Source: Burkholderiales bacterium 70-64 (lineage in GTDB: Bacteria > Pseudomonadota > Gammaproteobacteria > Burkholderiales > Burkholderiaceae_E). Taken from it: a stretch of 50,168 bases of DNA. Within the stretch, counting starts at the first letter, position 1. Every line of letters starts with the position of its first letter. This document shows, one piece after another, positions 16,182 to 23,677 of this stretch. Where the stretch lies: the NCBI GenBank assembly GCA_001898645.1, contig MKUQ01000022.1, positions 114,443 through 164,610 of the forward strand, given 5' to 3'. The translations under genes and the position numbers were made by a program. The notes under the pieces were generated by a model. That model was not told the DNA's origin. It searched no databases and saw only the letters and a list, made by a program, of their open reading frames with translations.

Positions 16182-16314
16182 CCGGCATTCTTGTGACGCC
16201 GCTGCAACAGCGTCAACCTACCAAAAATGGGTAATGGACAGGCGGAGGTTTTTCGGGTGCAGACGGCGCCCGCCTGGATTGTCTGAAAAGGCTCTTATGA
16301 GGCGTCCCCCGGCC
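16182..16314. other. Gap between the secretion remnant and the toxin gene
   Basis: 133 bases, somewhat AT-richer than the surroundings. It must hold the start region of the remnant and the 3' flank of the toxin gene. I see no convincing hairpin, promoter or open frame. Confidence 0.4.
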
Positions 16315-16734
16315 TTATGCGTCCTTCCAGGGGTTGATGACGGCCACGCCGGCCGCTTCATAGGGCGATGTGTCGCGTGATGCCACGAGGAAGCCTCGCG
16401 ATGCTGCAACGGCCGCAATGTAGCCGTCCGGCGTCGGGAAGCCGCGCCTGCCGTTCCTCGCCGTCACGGCCAGGTCGGCATAGCGGCGCGCCGCATCCGT
16501 GTCGAACGGCAGGACCCGATCCTTGAACAGCCCCAGCAATTCGGTCAGGGCGCGGTCGAGCAGGTTCTTGCGCCTGCCCGCCGGCAACGCCCGGATGCCA
16601 AACAGCAACTCGGCCAGCGTGATGCTGGACAGGTACAGGGTTTCCGCCGCCTGATCGTTCAGCCAAGCTCTCACGGCCGCGTCCGGCTCCGGTTTCATCG
16701 CCTCGGAAACGACGTTGGTATCCAGGACGATCAT
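16315..16734 (-). CDS. fitB: PIN-domain toxin (FitB/VapC-like ribonuclease)
   Basis: 139 residues. PIN-domain acidic residues are visible in order: Asp5 (VLDTNVVSE), Glu42 (TLAELLFGI), Asp103 (TPDGYIAA) and Asp121 (SRDTSPYE). Such toxins are Mg2+-dependent ribonucleases that cleave tRNA or rRNA. The N-terminus MIVLDTNVVSE and the end INPW are typical of the FitB subgroup. Its ATG directly follows the antitoxin TGA (TGAATG), so translation is coupled. All four acidic residues are present, so the toxin should be active. FitB and VapC names are partly interchangeable here. Confidence 0.88.
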   Translation of the reverse strand: MIVLDTNVVSEAMKPEPDAAVRAWLNDQAAETLYLSSITLAELLFGIRALPAGRRKNLLDRALTELLGLFKDRVLPFDTDAARRYADLAVTARNGRRGFPTPDGYIAAVAASRGFLVASRDTSPYEAAGVAVINPWKDA

Positions 16735-16989
16735 TCAATCGAAGCTCAACGGTTTGGCCGGCGTCTTGTCGCGCACACGCTCGAAGACGGCGAAATCTTC
16801 ATTGGTCAGCCCGATCTTGCGGCCGATGGCGGCCAGGGCTTCGCCCATGCGCACGCGCTTTTCCGGCTTGACCGCGGCTGCCAGGATCTCGCGCACCTCC
16901 GCTTCCGTGCTGCGGCCGTGCCGGGCCGCCCGCACGCGCAAAGCGCGATGCACGTCATCCGGCACGTTCCTTACGGTCAGGATTGCCAT
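16735..16989 (-). CDS. fitA: Ribbon-helix-helix antitoxin (FitA/VapB-like)
   Basis: 84 residues from the ATG at 16989. The N-terminal MAILTVRNVPDDVHRALRVRAARHGRSTEAEVREIL is a ribbon-helix-helix DNA-binding domain of FitA type. The C-terminal 40 residues would wrap the toxin. It neutralises the PIN toxin encoded next and, with it, should repress the operon through the inverted repeat at 17017-17044. The stop codon abuts the toxin start. Confidence 0.88.
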   Translation of the reverse strand: MAILTVRNVPDDVHRALRVRAARHGRSTEAEVREILAAAVKPEKRVRMGEALAAIGRKIGLTNEDFAVFERVRDKTPAKPLSFD

Positions 16990-17016
16990 GATTCAAAACC
17001 CATCATTTGCTTTCCA

Positions 17017-17044
17017 TGACTGCAATTATAGCTCAATGCAGTCA
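17017..17044 (-). promoter_or_regulatory. fitAB operator overlapping its -10 element
   Basis: TGACTGCA (17017-17024) and TGCAGTCA (17037-17044) are perfect 8-base inverted arms with a 12-base spacer. Within the spacer, 17025-17030 reads TATAAT on the minus strand, a consensus -10 box pointing at the antitoxin gene, whose ATG is 35 bases downstream of it. No good -35 is seen. Ribbon-helix-helix antitoxins of this type are known to repress their own promoters from such repeats. Confidence 0.75.
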
Positions 17045-17071
17045 CCCATGCAGATATCGAACGCCGCGCCG

Positions 17072-18100
17072 CTATGCGTGGCCTACGATGAAGTGCGGCC
17101 GGTACGGCGCTTCGAGCGCCTTCACGTCGTCGGGTCCGAGCACGAGATCCAGCGCCTTGACGGCCTCTTCCACCTGCCAGGGCTTGCTCGCGCCCACGAT
17201 CGGCGCCGTCACCCCGGGGCGCTGCAGCAGCCATGCGTAGGCGAGCGTCGCATTGGAGACGCCCAGGGCGGCCGCCCGCTCGGAGAGGGACTGCACGACC
17301 TCGAAATCCTCGCTGCGGTAGTAGTACTGCTGCGCCAGATCGTCGGTCCTGGCGCGCGAGTCGCCGCCGCCCTGGCGGTCTTCCGGCTTGCGGTTGCCGG
17401 CGAGGAACCCGCGCGCGAGCGGGCTCCACGGGATGATGCCGACGCCGCTGTCGCGGCAATAGGGAATCATCTCCCGCTCCTCCTCGCGGTAGGCGAGGTT
17501 GTAGTGGTTCTGCATCGACACGAACTTCGCGCCGCCGCTGCGCTCGGCCGCGCGCTGCATCTTGGCGAACTGCCACGCCCACATGCTGGAGGCGCCGAGG
17601 TAGCGCACCTTGCCGGCGCGCACCAGGTCGTCCAGCGCCGCCATGGTCTCCTCGACCGGCGTGGCGGGATCGAAGCGATGCAGCTGGTAGAGGTCGATGT
17701 AGTCGGTGCCCAGCCGGCGCAGGCTCGCATCGGCGGCCGCCAGGATGTGCTTGCGCGAAAGGCCGCCCAGGTTCGGCCGCGGCGCGGGAGCCGGACTCGT
17801 GCTGCGGCCGCCCTTGAACGCGATGTCCACCGGATAGAACACCTTGGTGGCGACGACGACCTCGTCGCGCCTGGCGAACTCGCGAACGAGCCGCCCCGTG
17901 ATCTCCTCCGACAGGCCGGCCGAGTACAGGTCGGCCGTATCGAACACGTTGACCCCAAGCTCGATGGCCCGCCGCACGACCTCGCGCGCCGTGGCCTCGT
18001 CACGCACCCACGGCCGCCATTCCGGCGTGCCGAAGGTCATCATGCCGAGCGCGATCCGCGACACCTTCAGACCGCTCGTACCCAGATTCACGTACTGCAT
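17072..18100 (-). CDS. Aldo/keto reductase
   Basis: 342 residues from the ATG at 18100, which has GGGAGC before it. The NADPH-dependent TIM-barrel family is recognised by its tetrad: Asp54 and Tyr59 (FDTADLYSAG), Lys86 (VATKVFYP) and His141 (LYQLHRFD). The C-terminal cofactor segment is PIVGASKPWQVEEAV. Closest in style to the YajO/YeaE-like oxidoreductases. The substrate is unknown. It diverges from a catabolic-looking SDR-Bug-DadA set across a 226-base region with palindromic sequence, which suggests shared regulation. Confidence 0.9.
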   Translation of the reverse strand: MQYVNLGTSGLKVSRIALGMMTFGTPEWRPWVRDEATAREVVRRAIELGVNVFDTADLYSAGLSEEITGRLVREFARRDEVVVATKVFYPVDIAFKGGRSTSPAPAPRPNLGGLSRKHILAAADASLRRLGTDYIDLYQLHRFDPATPVEETMAALDDLVRAGKVRYLGASSMWAWQFAKMQRAAERSGGAKFVSMQNHYNLAYREEEREMIPYCRDSGVGIIPWSPLARGFLAGNRKPEDRQGGGDSRARTDDLAQQYYYRSEDFEVVQSLSERAAALGVSNATLAYAWLLQRPGVTAPIVGASKPWQVEEAVKALDLVLGPDDVKALEAPYRPHFIVGHA

Positions 18101-18326
18101 CGTTGCTCCCGTTGCGGCCGGCGACCGCAGCATGTTAGCCCGGCGTGAGGATGTCGTCCGACCGTGTGGTCCGACGGGCTCGATCGTGGAAGAACATCCT
18201 TCCGGAATCCGGAATCGAGGAAATTTCTTCCAACGAGCGGCGAGCCGGACAGGCAAAAGAGGATCTTCTTCACGTCGAACTTCGATACAGTAGCGCTGGC
18301 GGGCGGAGCGCGGCGGCGGAGGCGGG
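18101..18326. promoter_or_regulatory. Divergent control region with palindrome, aldo/keto reductase and SDR
   Basis: 226 bases without a gene. TTCCGGAATCCGGAA at 18200-18214 is a 15-base palindrome apart from its central base. Just left of it GGAAG (18188-18192) and CTTCC (18199-18203) can pair, and to its right GGAAATTTCTTCC (18219-18231) has GGAA/TTCC ends. A direct repeat of GTCCGAC lies at about 18156 and 18169. This looks like a regulator-binding region for both genes. No clear -35/-10 pair was found. Confidence 0.4.
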
Positions 18327-19109
18327 ATGGATCTGGGGATTCGAGGCAGGAAAGCGATCGTGTGCGGCGCCAGCCGGGGGCTGGGCAAGGCCTGCGCGCT
18401 GCGTCTCGCAGCCGAGGGCGTGAACCTCGTTCTCGCCGCTCGCGATGCAGCGGCGCTCGAAGCCTGCGCGGCGGAGATACGCGCCGCCAGCGAGGTCGAT
18501 GTGCGTACGGTCGCCGTCGACCTTTCGATGCCCCGGGGCCGGCAGGATCTCCTCGCGGCCTGCGGCGACCCCGATATCCTCGTGCACAACGGCGCCTGGC
18601 CGGAAGAGAATCCGGATTTTCGCCAGTGGACTCATGACGACTGGGTGCGCGCGCTCGATGCGATGATGCTCTCCCCGGTCGAGCTCATCACGGGTGTGGT
18701 GGACGGCATGATGGCGCGCCGCTTCGGCCGGATCATCGCGGTGACGTCGCGGTTCGTGAAGGAGCCGCGCATGGAGCACATGCTCTCGGTCAGCCCCCGC
18801 CTGGGCCTGGCGGGCTTCATGAACGGGATCGGACGCGAGGGCGTGCGCTGCAACGTCACGGCCAACGCCATGCTCACCGGCATCTTTGCCACCGAGACGC
18901 AGATCGAATTCGGGCGCTCCCTCGCGCAGCGCAGCGGCAGGCCCTTCGACGAGGTCTGGAAGGAGCGCGAATCGACCAACTGCGCCGGCCGTTTCGGGCA
19001 ACCGGAGGAGTTCGCCGCCCTCTGCGCCTTTCTCTGCTCGACGCACGCCGGATTCATCACGGCGCAGAACATCCTGATCGACGGCGGCGGTTATCCGGGG
19101 GTTTTCTAG
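18327..19109 (+). CDS. SDR-fold protein lacking the usual catalytic Tyr and Lys
   Basis: 260 residues. The Rossmann fold is intact: GASRGLG at 14-20, VDLS near 64-67, HNGAW at 87-91 in place of NNAG, and the C-terminal IDGGGYPGVF. The catalytic region reads TSRFVKEPRMEHMLSVSPRL at about 140-159. By eye, Tyr and Lys of YxxxK are replaced by Ser154 and Arg158. A branch of annotated 3-oxoacyl reductase-like SDRs shares this SNxxR-type variant, so the protein may bind NAD(P) but use another chemistry. The start ATG has a GGAGGCGGG upstream. It leads a rightward set with the Bug receptor and the D-amino-acid dehydrogenase. Confidence 0.82.
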   Translation: MDLGIRGRKAIVCGASRGLGKACALRLAAEGVNLVLAARDAAALEACAAEIRAASEVDVRTVAVDLSMPRGRQDLLAACGDPDILVHNGAWPEENPDFRQWTHDDWVRALDAMMLSPVELITGVVDGMMARRFGRIIAVTSRFVKEPRMEHMLSVSPRLGLAGFMNGIGREGVRCNVTANAMLTGIFATETQIEFGRSLAQRSGRPFDEVWKERESTNCAGRFGQPEEFAALCAFLCSTHAGFITAQNILIDGGGYPGVF

Positions 19110-19168
19110 CGGGGCGCGCACCGGGCGCCCGACAGTTCCAGGAAACGAAACGAGGCAGAGGAGAGGTC

Positions 19169-20128
19169 ATGCTGAAGAGACTCATGGTGGCATTGGCGCT
19201 GGCAGTGCTGGCGATCGGCGGCGCGCAGGCGCAGGAGTGGCCCAACCGGACGATCAGGATCATCGCGCCCTTCGCTCCCGGAGGCTCCGTGGACATCGTG
19301 GCGCGCATCCTCGCGCAGAAGATGACGGAGTCGTTCGGGCAGAGCGTGGTGGTCGAGAACAGGTCCGGCGCCTCGGGCATGATCGGCGCCGAAAGCGTGG
19401 CAAAGGCCGCGCCCGACGGCTACACGCTGCTGGTGAACTCCTCCATCCACGTGATCGTGCCGAGCCTGTTCAGCAAGATCACCTACAACGCCATCGACGA
19501 CTTCGTGGCCGTGGGGCAGGCCACCGAGGTCCCGATGGTGATGCTCACCGGGTCGGGCAACAAGGCGAGGACGGTGGCCGACGTCATCGCCTGGGCGAAG
19601 GCCGAGCCGGGCCTGGCCTATGCCTCCGCGGGCAACGGCTCGTCGACGCATCTCGCCGGGGAGGTGTTCAAGAAGGTCGCCAGTGTGAACCTCACGCACA
19701 TCCCGTACAAGGGCAGCGGAGCGGCGATGGCCGACGTGATCGGCGGGCAGGTGCCGCTGATGTTCGACGCGCTGACGGCGGCCATGGGCAACGTCCAGAG
19801 CGGACGCATGCGTGCCCTGGCGGTTTCCTCGAAGAAGCGCTCGCCGATCCTGCCGGACGTGCCGACCTTCCAGGAGATCAACATGCCCCAGATGAATCTC
19901 TCGACCTGGCACGGCATGTGGGCTCCCAAGGGAACGCCGCCGGAGATCGTCAGGAAGCTCAATGCCGAGATCGTGCGCATCGTGTCGCTGCCCGACGTGG
20001 CCGAGAAGATCCGCGGCCTGGGCGGCATTCCGGTGGGCAACACCCCGGCGGAATTCGACGCCTATCAACGCTCCGAGTTCGAGAAATGGAGCAGGATCGT
20101 CAAGGAATCAGGGGCGAAGGTCGACTGA
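19169..20128 (+). CDS. Bug/TctC-family periplasmic solute receptor
   Basis: 319 residues with a clear Sec signal peptide (MLKRL, hydrophobic stretch, cleavage probably after AQA near residue 21) and GAGGAG before the ATG. The mature protein has the family opening WPNRTIRIIAPFAPGGSVDI and a conserved ligand-loop segment YKGSGAAMADVIGGQVPLMFD. These receptors bind carboxylates or amino acids for tripartite tricarboxylate-type carriers. No TctA or TctB gene is adjacent, which is common because Burkholderiales carry many orphan Bug proteins. The context (SDR, D-amino-acid dehydrogenase) suggests an organic or amino acid ligand. Confidence 0.92.
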   Translation: MLKRLMVALALAVLAIGGAQAQEWPNRTIRIIAPFAPGGSVDIVARILAQKMTESFGQSVVVENRSGASGMIGAESVAKAAPDGYTLLVNSSIHVIVPSLFSKITYNAIDDFVAVGQATEVPMVMLTGSGNKARTVADVIAWAKAEPGLAYASAGNGSSTHLAGEVFKKVASVNLTHIPYKGSGAAMADVIGGQVPLMFDALTAAMGNVQSGRMRALAVSSKKRSPILPDVPTFQEINMPQMNLSTWHGMWAPKGTPPEIVRKLNAEIVRIVSLPDVAEKIRGLGGIPVGNTPAEFDAYQRSEFEKWSRIVKESGAKVD

Positions 20129-20140
20129 GAGGCTCCCTTC

Positions 20141-21400
20141 ATGACGATCCTGGTCCTGGGCGCCGGAGTCATCGGCGTGAGCAGCGCGTGGTTCCTGCGC
20201 GCAGGCGGCCACGACGTGCGCGTGCTGGAGCGGCGCGATGCAGCCGCACTCGAATCCAGCTTCGCCAATGCGGGGCAGGTCTCGGCGCACCTGGCCGATC
20301 CCTGGTCGAACCCCAGCACGCTGCGCCGGCTCCCCCGCTGGCTGCTGCGCCCCGATGCGCCCCTGGTATGGCGGCCGCGCCTGAGCATGGACCAGTGGCG
20401 CTGGCTGGTCCTGTTCCTGCGCGAATGCTCGCTGCCGCGCTACTCGCGCAACCTCATCCACCTGGCCGACTTCGGCCTCTACAGCCGCGAGACGCTGCGC
20501 GCCCTGCGCGCCGAGACGGGCATCCGCTACGACTTCCACCAGGGCGGAATCCTTCTCTTCCATACCGACCCGGCGGAATTCGAACGCGCGGCTGCCGCGG
20601 CGCGGCGGCTCGAGGCGCATGGCCTGAAGCGCAGGGTCTGCGATCGCGAGGAATGCGCATCGATCGAGCCGGCGCTCGCGCACATGCGCGAGCGCATCGC
20701 GGGCGGCATCTACTCGCCCTACGACGAGACGGGCGATGCCCATCAGTTCGCGCAGGCGCTGGCCGGGCTCGGAGCGTCGCGCGGCATCCGCTTCGACTAC
20801 GGCATGGCCGTTCGCCGCCTGATCGTCGAGAACGGCGAAGTGAAGGGCGCGGAGGTCGAGCACGGCGACGGCCGAAAGGAATCGATCCGTGCCGACCAGA
20901 CCCTGGTATGTACGGGCCCGCACGCGGCGCGGCTGCTCGCGAGCGTCGGGCTGCGGATGGACATCTACCCGGTCAAGGGATATTCGGTCACCCTGCCGGT
21001 GGTGGACGAATCCGCCGCGCTTCGCATCGGCATCACCGACGCGGGCTCGAAGGTGGCGTTCTCGCGGCTGGGCTCACGCATCCGCGCCACCAGCACGGCG
21101 GAGATCGGCGACTACGACCTGAGCATCGACCAGCGGCGCTGCAAGGCGCTCGTCGAGCACGCCCAGCGACTCTTCCCGGGCGCGGGCGACCCCGAACGCG
21201 CAACCTTCTGGGCGGGCCTGCGTCCGACGACGCCGAGCAACCTGCCCTGCATAGGGCGAACGAAGATCCCCGGGCTCCTCGTCAACGTCGGCCACGGCAC
21301 CGTGGGATGGACCCAGGCCTGCGGATCGGGCCGTGCGATCGCCGACATCGTCGCGAAACGCCGGCCGGAGGTCGAATTCCCCTTCCTCGGCGTGGCCTGA
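20141..21400 (+). CDS. D-amino-acid dehydrogenase (DadA-like FAD enzyme)
   Basis: 419 residues starting 12 bases after the receptor gene. N-terminal FAD-binding GAGVIG at 7-12 follows the first beta strand; ESSFANAGQVSAHLADPWS is a DadA-like segment; WAGLRPTTPSNLPCIGRT and NVGHGTVGWTQACGSG close the FAD site as in DadA. It would oxidise a D-amino acid to the 2-oxo acid and ammonia at the membrane, passing electrons to quinone. Length and order fit DadA, but substrate range in this family is broad and includes sarcosine- and glycine-like compounds. No DadX racemase is adjacent. Confidence 0.88.
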   Translation: MTILVLGAGVIGVSSAWFLRAGGHDVRVLERRDAAALESSFANAGQVSAHLADPWSNPSTLRRLPRWLLRPDAPLVWRPRLSMDQWRWLVLFLRECSLPRYSRNLIHLADFGLYSRETLRALRAETGIRYDFHQGGILLFHTDPAEFERAAAAARRLEAHGLKRRVCDREECASIEPALAHMRERIAGGIYSPYDETGDAHQFAQALAGLGASRGIRFDYGMAVRRLIVENGEVKGAEVEHGDGRKESIRADQTLVCTGPHAARLLASVGLRMDIYPVKGYSVTLPVVDESAALRIGITDAGSKVAFSRLGSRIRATSTAEIGDYDLSIDQRRCKALVEHAQRLFPGAGDPERATFWAGLRPTTPSNLPCIGRTKIPGLLVNVGHGTVGWTQACGSGRAIADIVAKRRPEVEFPFLGVA

Positions 21401-21416
21401 GCAACCGCTCTCAGGC
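21395..21416. terminator. Hairpin between the DadA-like gene and the URO-D-fold gene
   Basis: GCCTGAG (21395-21401) and CTCAGGC (21410-21416) form a 7-bp stem with an 8-base loop. The stop codons of both convergent genes lie in the two arms (TGA at 21398-21400, TCA at 21411-21413). No U-tract. Confidence 0.5.
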
Positions 21417-22400
21417 AGCTGCCCGGACGGCCTCGCCGACGGCATGCAGCAGCTCGTCGGGCGTATCCGGGTTGATCGAGCAGTCGGGGCCGAGCAGATG
21501 GAAGCGGCCGCCCATCTCGGCAAGCGACGAGCGCGCCCGGGCCGCCAGCGCTTCGCGGGTCATCGACTTGATCGCCGGCTTGGCGGGCAGGCCCCCCAGC
21601 ACGGCGCGACCGGTGCGGCGATGCACCTCCGTGAGTGACGGGTTGTCGGGCGTGACGGCCCAGCTGAAGACGCTCACCGGGTAGTCGGCGAATTCCTCGA
21701 AGAGGATGCCGCCTCCGCACATGTGGACGATGTTGAACGGCAGCGCCGCGGCAGCTTCCAGGATCCTCCGGTCGTAGGGCTGCTGGAAGCGCCGGAACTC
21801 GTCGGGGCTCAGGAGGTTCCTGGTGGCGACATTGGTGGCGTAGAAGACGCCGTCGACCCCGCATGCGGCGAGCAGGCGGGTGAACGCCTCCTGCGTCACG
21901 GCGATGGCCTCGAGGCCATGCTCGAGGGCGGCCGCATCCTCCCGGGCCAGCTGCAGGACGGCGTCGACCCCGCCGGGCACCAGGAACTGCGCGACCATCA
22001 GCGGCGCGAACACCGTGGCGACGACCGGGACCTCGGGGCCGACCGCCGCGCGGATGGCCGTCATCGCCTGCACCTGCTCGGCGAGAGCGCCTTTCGCCGG
22101 ATCGGCCGGCTGCAGGGTCGCGAGGTCCGCCGCACGGCGCAGGGGCAGCTTCGTGACGACCGGCCACTCCGCCCGGTCCGGCGCCTGGGTGTACTCGAGC
22201 CCCCACATCTCCGCGAAGCACTGGTAGCGCGACTGCGGCTTGAGGAAATCCCAGTCGAAAGTGCGGTGCAGCCGCAGCGTCTCCTCCACCAGCGCCTGGG
22301 CGGAGCCTTCGCGGGCGAAATTGTGCAACCAGAAACTGAACGGCACGCGATCGACCTGCTCGCCGCGAACCGCTGCCATGACGCGTTCTCGTTTGTTCAC
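21411..22400 (-). CDS. URO-D-fold protein, probable MtaA/CmuA-like methyltransferase
   Basis: 329 residues from a GTG at 22400 with GGGGGAG just upstream; the in-frame ATG seven codons later is a weaker choice. The fold is that of uroporphyrinogen decarboxylase (N-terminal RERVMAAVRGEQVDRVPFSFW). It is unlikely to be HemE: it has His226 and Cys228 (HMCGG) and Cys307 (GPDCSINPDTP), the H-x-C...C zinc pattern of corrinoid:CoM-type methyltransferases such as MtaA and CmuA. It could therefore move a methyl group from a corrinoid or methylated substrate to a thiol or folate. No corrinoid-protein gene is visible. It is convergent with the D-amino-acid dehydrogenase and could be read from the serA-nnrS transcript. 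Confidence 0.8.
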   Translation of the reverse strand: MNKRERVMAAVRGEQVDRVPFSFWLHNFAREGSAQALVEETLRLHRTFDWDFLKPQSRYQCFAEMWGLEYTQAPDRAEWPVVTKLPLRRAADLATLQPADPAKGALAEQVQAMTAIRAAVGPEVPVVATVFAPLMVAQFLVPGGVDAVLQLAREDAAALEHGLEAIAVTQEAFTRLLAACGVDGVFYATNVATRNLLSPDEFRRFQQPYDRRILEAAAALPFNIVHMCGGGILFEEFADYPVSVFSWAVTPDNPSLTEVHRRTGRAVLGGLPAKPAIKSMTREALAARARSSLAEMGGRFHLLGPDCSINPDTPDELLHAVGEAVRAAA

Positions 22401-22452
22401 GACTCCCCCTGGGGTGGCGGCAGGTTCGCGGAATGGGCGGGCGTGGCGCAGC

Positions 22453-23655
22453 TCAGCCGGGCTTGCCGTCGAGCCGCGGGCGCGTGAGCACCGGCCAGTA
22501 GCGCACGAGGTACACCACGAAGGCGGCCACCCACAGCAGCGCCGAGATCTCGATGAAGGCCAGCGAGAGCCCCGGCGCCAGCATCGGCCCGAACACGCGC
22601 ACCAGCGCCGCGGCGAACACCAGCAGGTAGGCGGCGGCCTCGTAGCCGTCGGCCTTGAGCGGGCGGCCGGTGTGGCCGCGCGCGGTGCGCGTGATCATGC
22701 CCAGCGTGAGGCCGCCGATGCCGCCGACGGTGAGCGCGTGGAAGGACAGCGACTCGTCGGCCAGCCCTGCCGCGGCAAGGGCGCGCAGCGCGAGATGGAT
22801 GACCACCCACAGGTAGGCTCCGTGCAGCACCCACACCAGCGGCGTGCGCAGCGTGCGCCAGGGCTGCCACAGCGCGAGCCGCGCCGCGTGCGCGACGGCC
22901 GCCACCGCGGCCACCGTGCCGGCGAGCAGCGGCATGCCTTGCGCGAGGTCGGCCAGGAAGAGCACGATCACCGAGCCGAGCGCGACCTTCTCCAGCCACG
23001 GGCGGCGCGTGGCATTGGTGCCGGGCACGCCGTTGTTGGTGAACATGGGCACGACGCGCCCGGCCATCACCGCCATGATGAAGAGCACGACGTCGAGCGC
23101 CAGGCGCAGGCCGAACAGCGGCGAGACGTCGACCGCGCCCAGCAGCGCCGCGTGCACCGCGCCGGTGATCATGCCCAGCAGCACCAGCAGGCCGACGAAG
23201 AAGTAGTTGCGCTTGTTGCGCGAGCGCACGATGGGCACGCCGATGCCCACCGCCACGGCAATGGGAAATGCGGCGTTGACCAGCGCGGCGGCCGCGCCCC
23301 AGGGCGAGAGCACCAGCACCCTGCCCGCCACCCACAGCGCCGCCAGCGCCATGAGCGGCACGCCGGTGGGCGTGGGCCGGTTGGTCCAGTTGCGCACGGC
23401 GGTGAGGAGGAAGCCGGCGATCACCGCCACGGTGTAGCCGAACAGCATCTCGTGGGCGTGCCACAGCGGCCCGCGCAGGTAGGCGTGGCCGAGCAGGCCC
23501 GAGTACTGCAGCGCCCACAGCGCGATGCTGAGCGCGCTGAAGAGGCTCGCCAGCAGGTAGAAGGGACGAAAGCCCAGCTGCCAGAGCGCGAAGGACGGCA
23601 CCACGGGCGCGGGCGCGGCCTGGCGGCCGGGGCGTTGCAGGTTCAGTTCGTTCAT
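22453..23655 (-). CDS. nnrS: NnrS family membrane protein
   Basis: 400 residues from the ATG at 23655 (MNELNLQRPG). About twelve hydrophobic segments fill the protein. Family segments are LWQLGFRPFYLLA at the start, GPLWHAHEMLFGYT with paired His, and HALTVGGIGGLTLGMITRTARGHTGR near the end. NnrS is a haem- and copper-binding inner-membrane protein induced during denitrification and nitric-oxide stress. No nitrite or nitric-oxide reductase genes are here. It begins 22 bases after serA on the same strand, so the two are probably co-transcribed, an unusual pairing. Confidence 0.9.
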   Translation of the reverse strand: MNELNLQRPGRQAAPAPVVPSFALWQLGFRPFYLLASLFSALSIALWALQYSGLLGHAYLRGPLWHAHEMLFGYTVAVIAGFLLTAVRNWTNRPTPTGVPLMALAALWVAGRVLVLSPWGAAAALVNAAFPIAVAVGIGVPIVRSRNKRNYFFVGLLVLLGMITGAVHAALLGAVDVSPLFGLRLALDVVLFIMAVMAGRVVPMFTNNGVPGTNATRRPWLEKVALGSVIVLFLADLAQGMPLLAGTVAAVAAVAHAARLALWQPWRTLRTPLVWVLHGAYLWVVIHLALRALAAAGLADESLSFHALTVGGIGGLTLGMITRTARGHTGRPLKADGYEAAAYLLVFAAALVRVFGPMLAPGLSLAFIEISALLWVAAFVVYLVRYWPVLTRPRLDGKPG

Positions 23656-23677
23656 GGCCGGGGGGCTCTCGGCGGTT

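Noticed and set aside
21411-22400. hemE (haem biosynthesis)
   Set aside because: The zinc-ligand pattern, length and catabolic context fit the MtaA/CmuA branch better than uroporphyrinogen decarboxylase.
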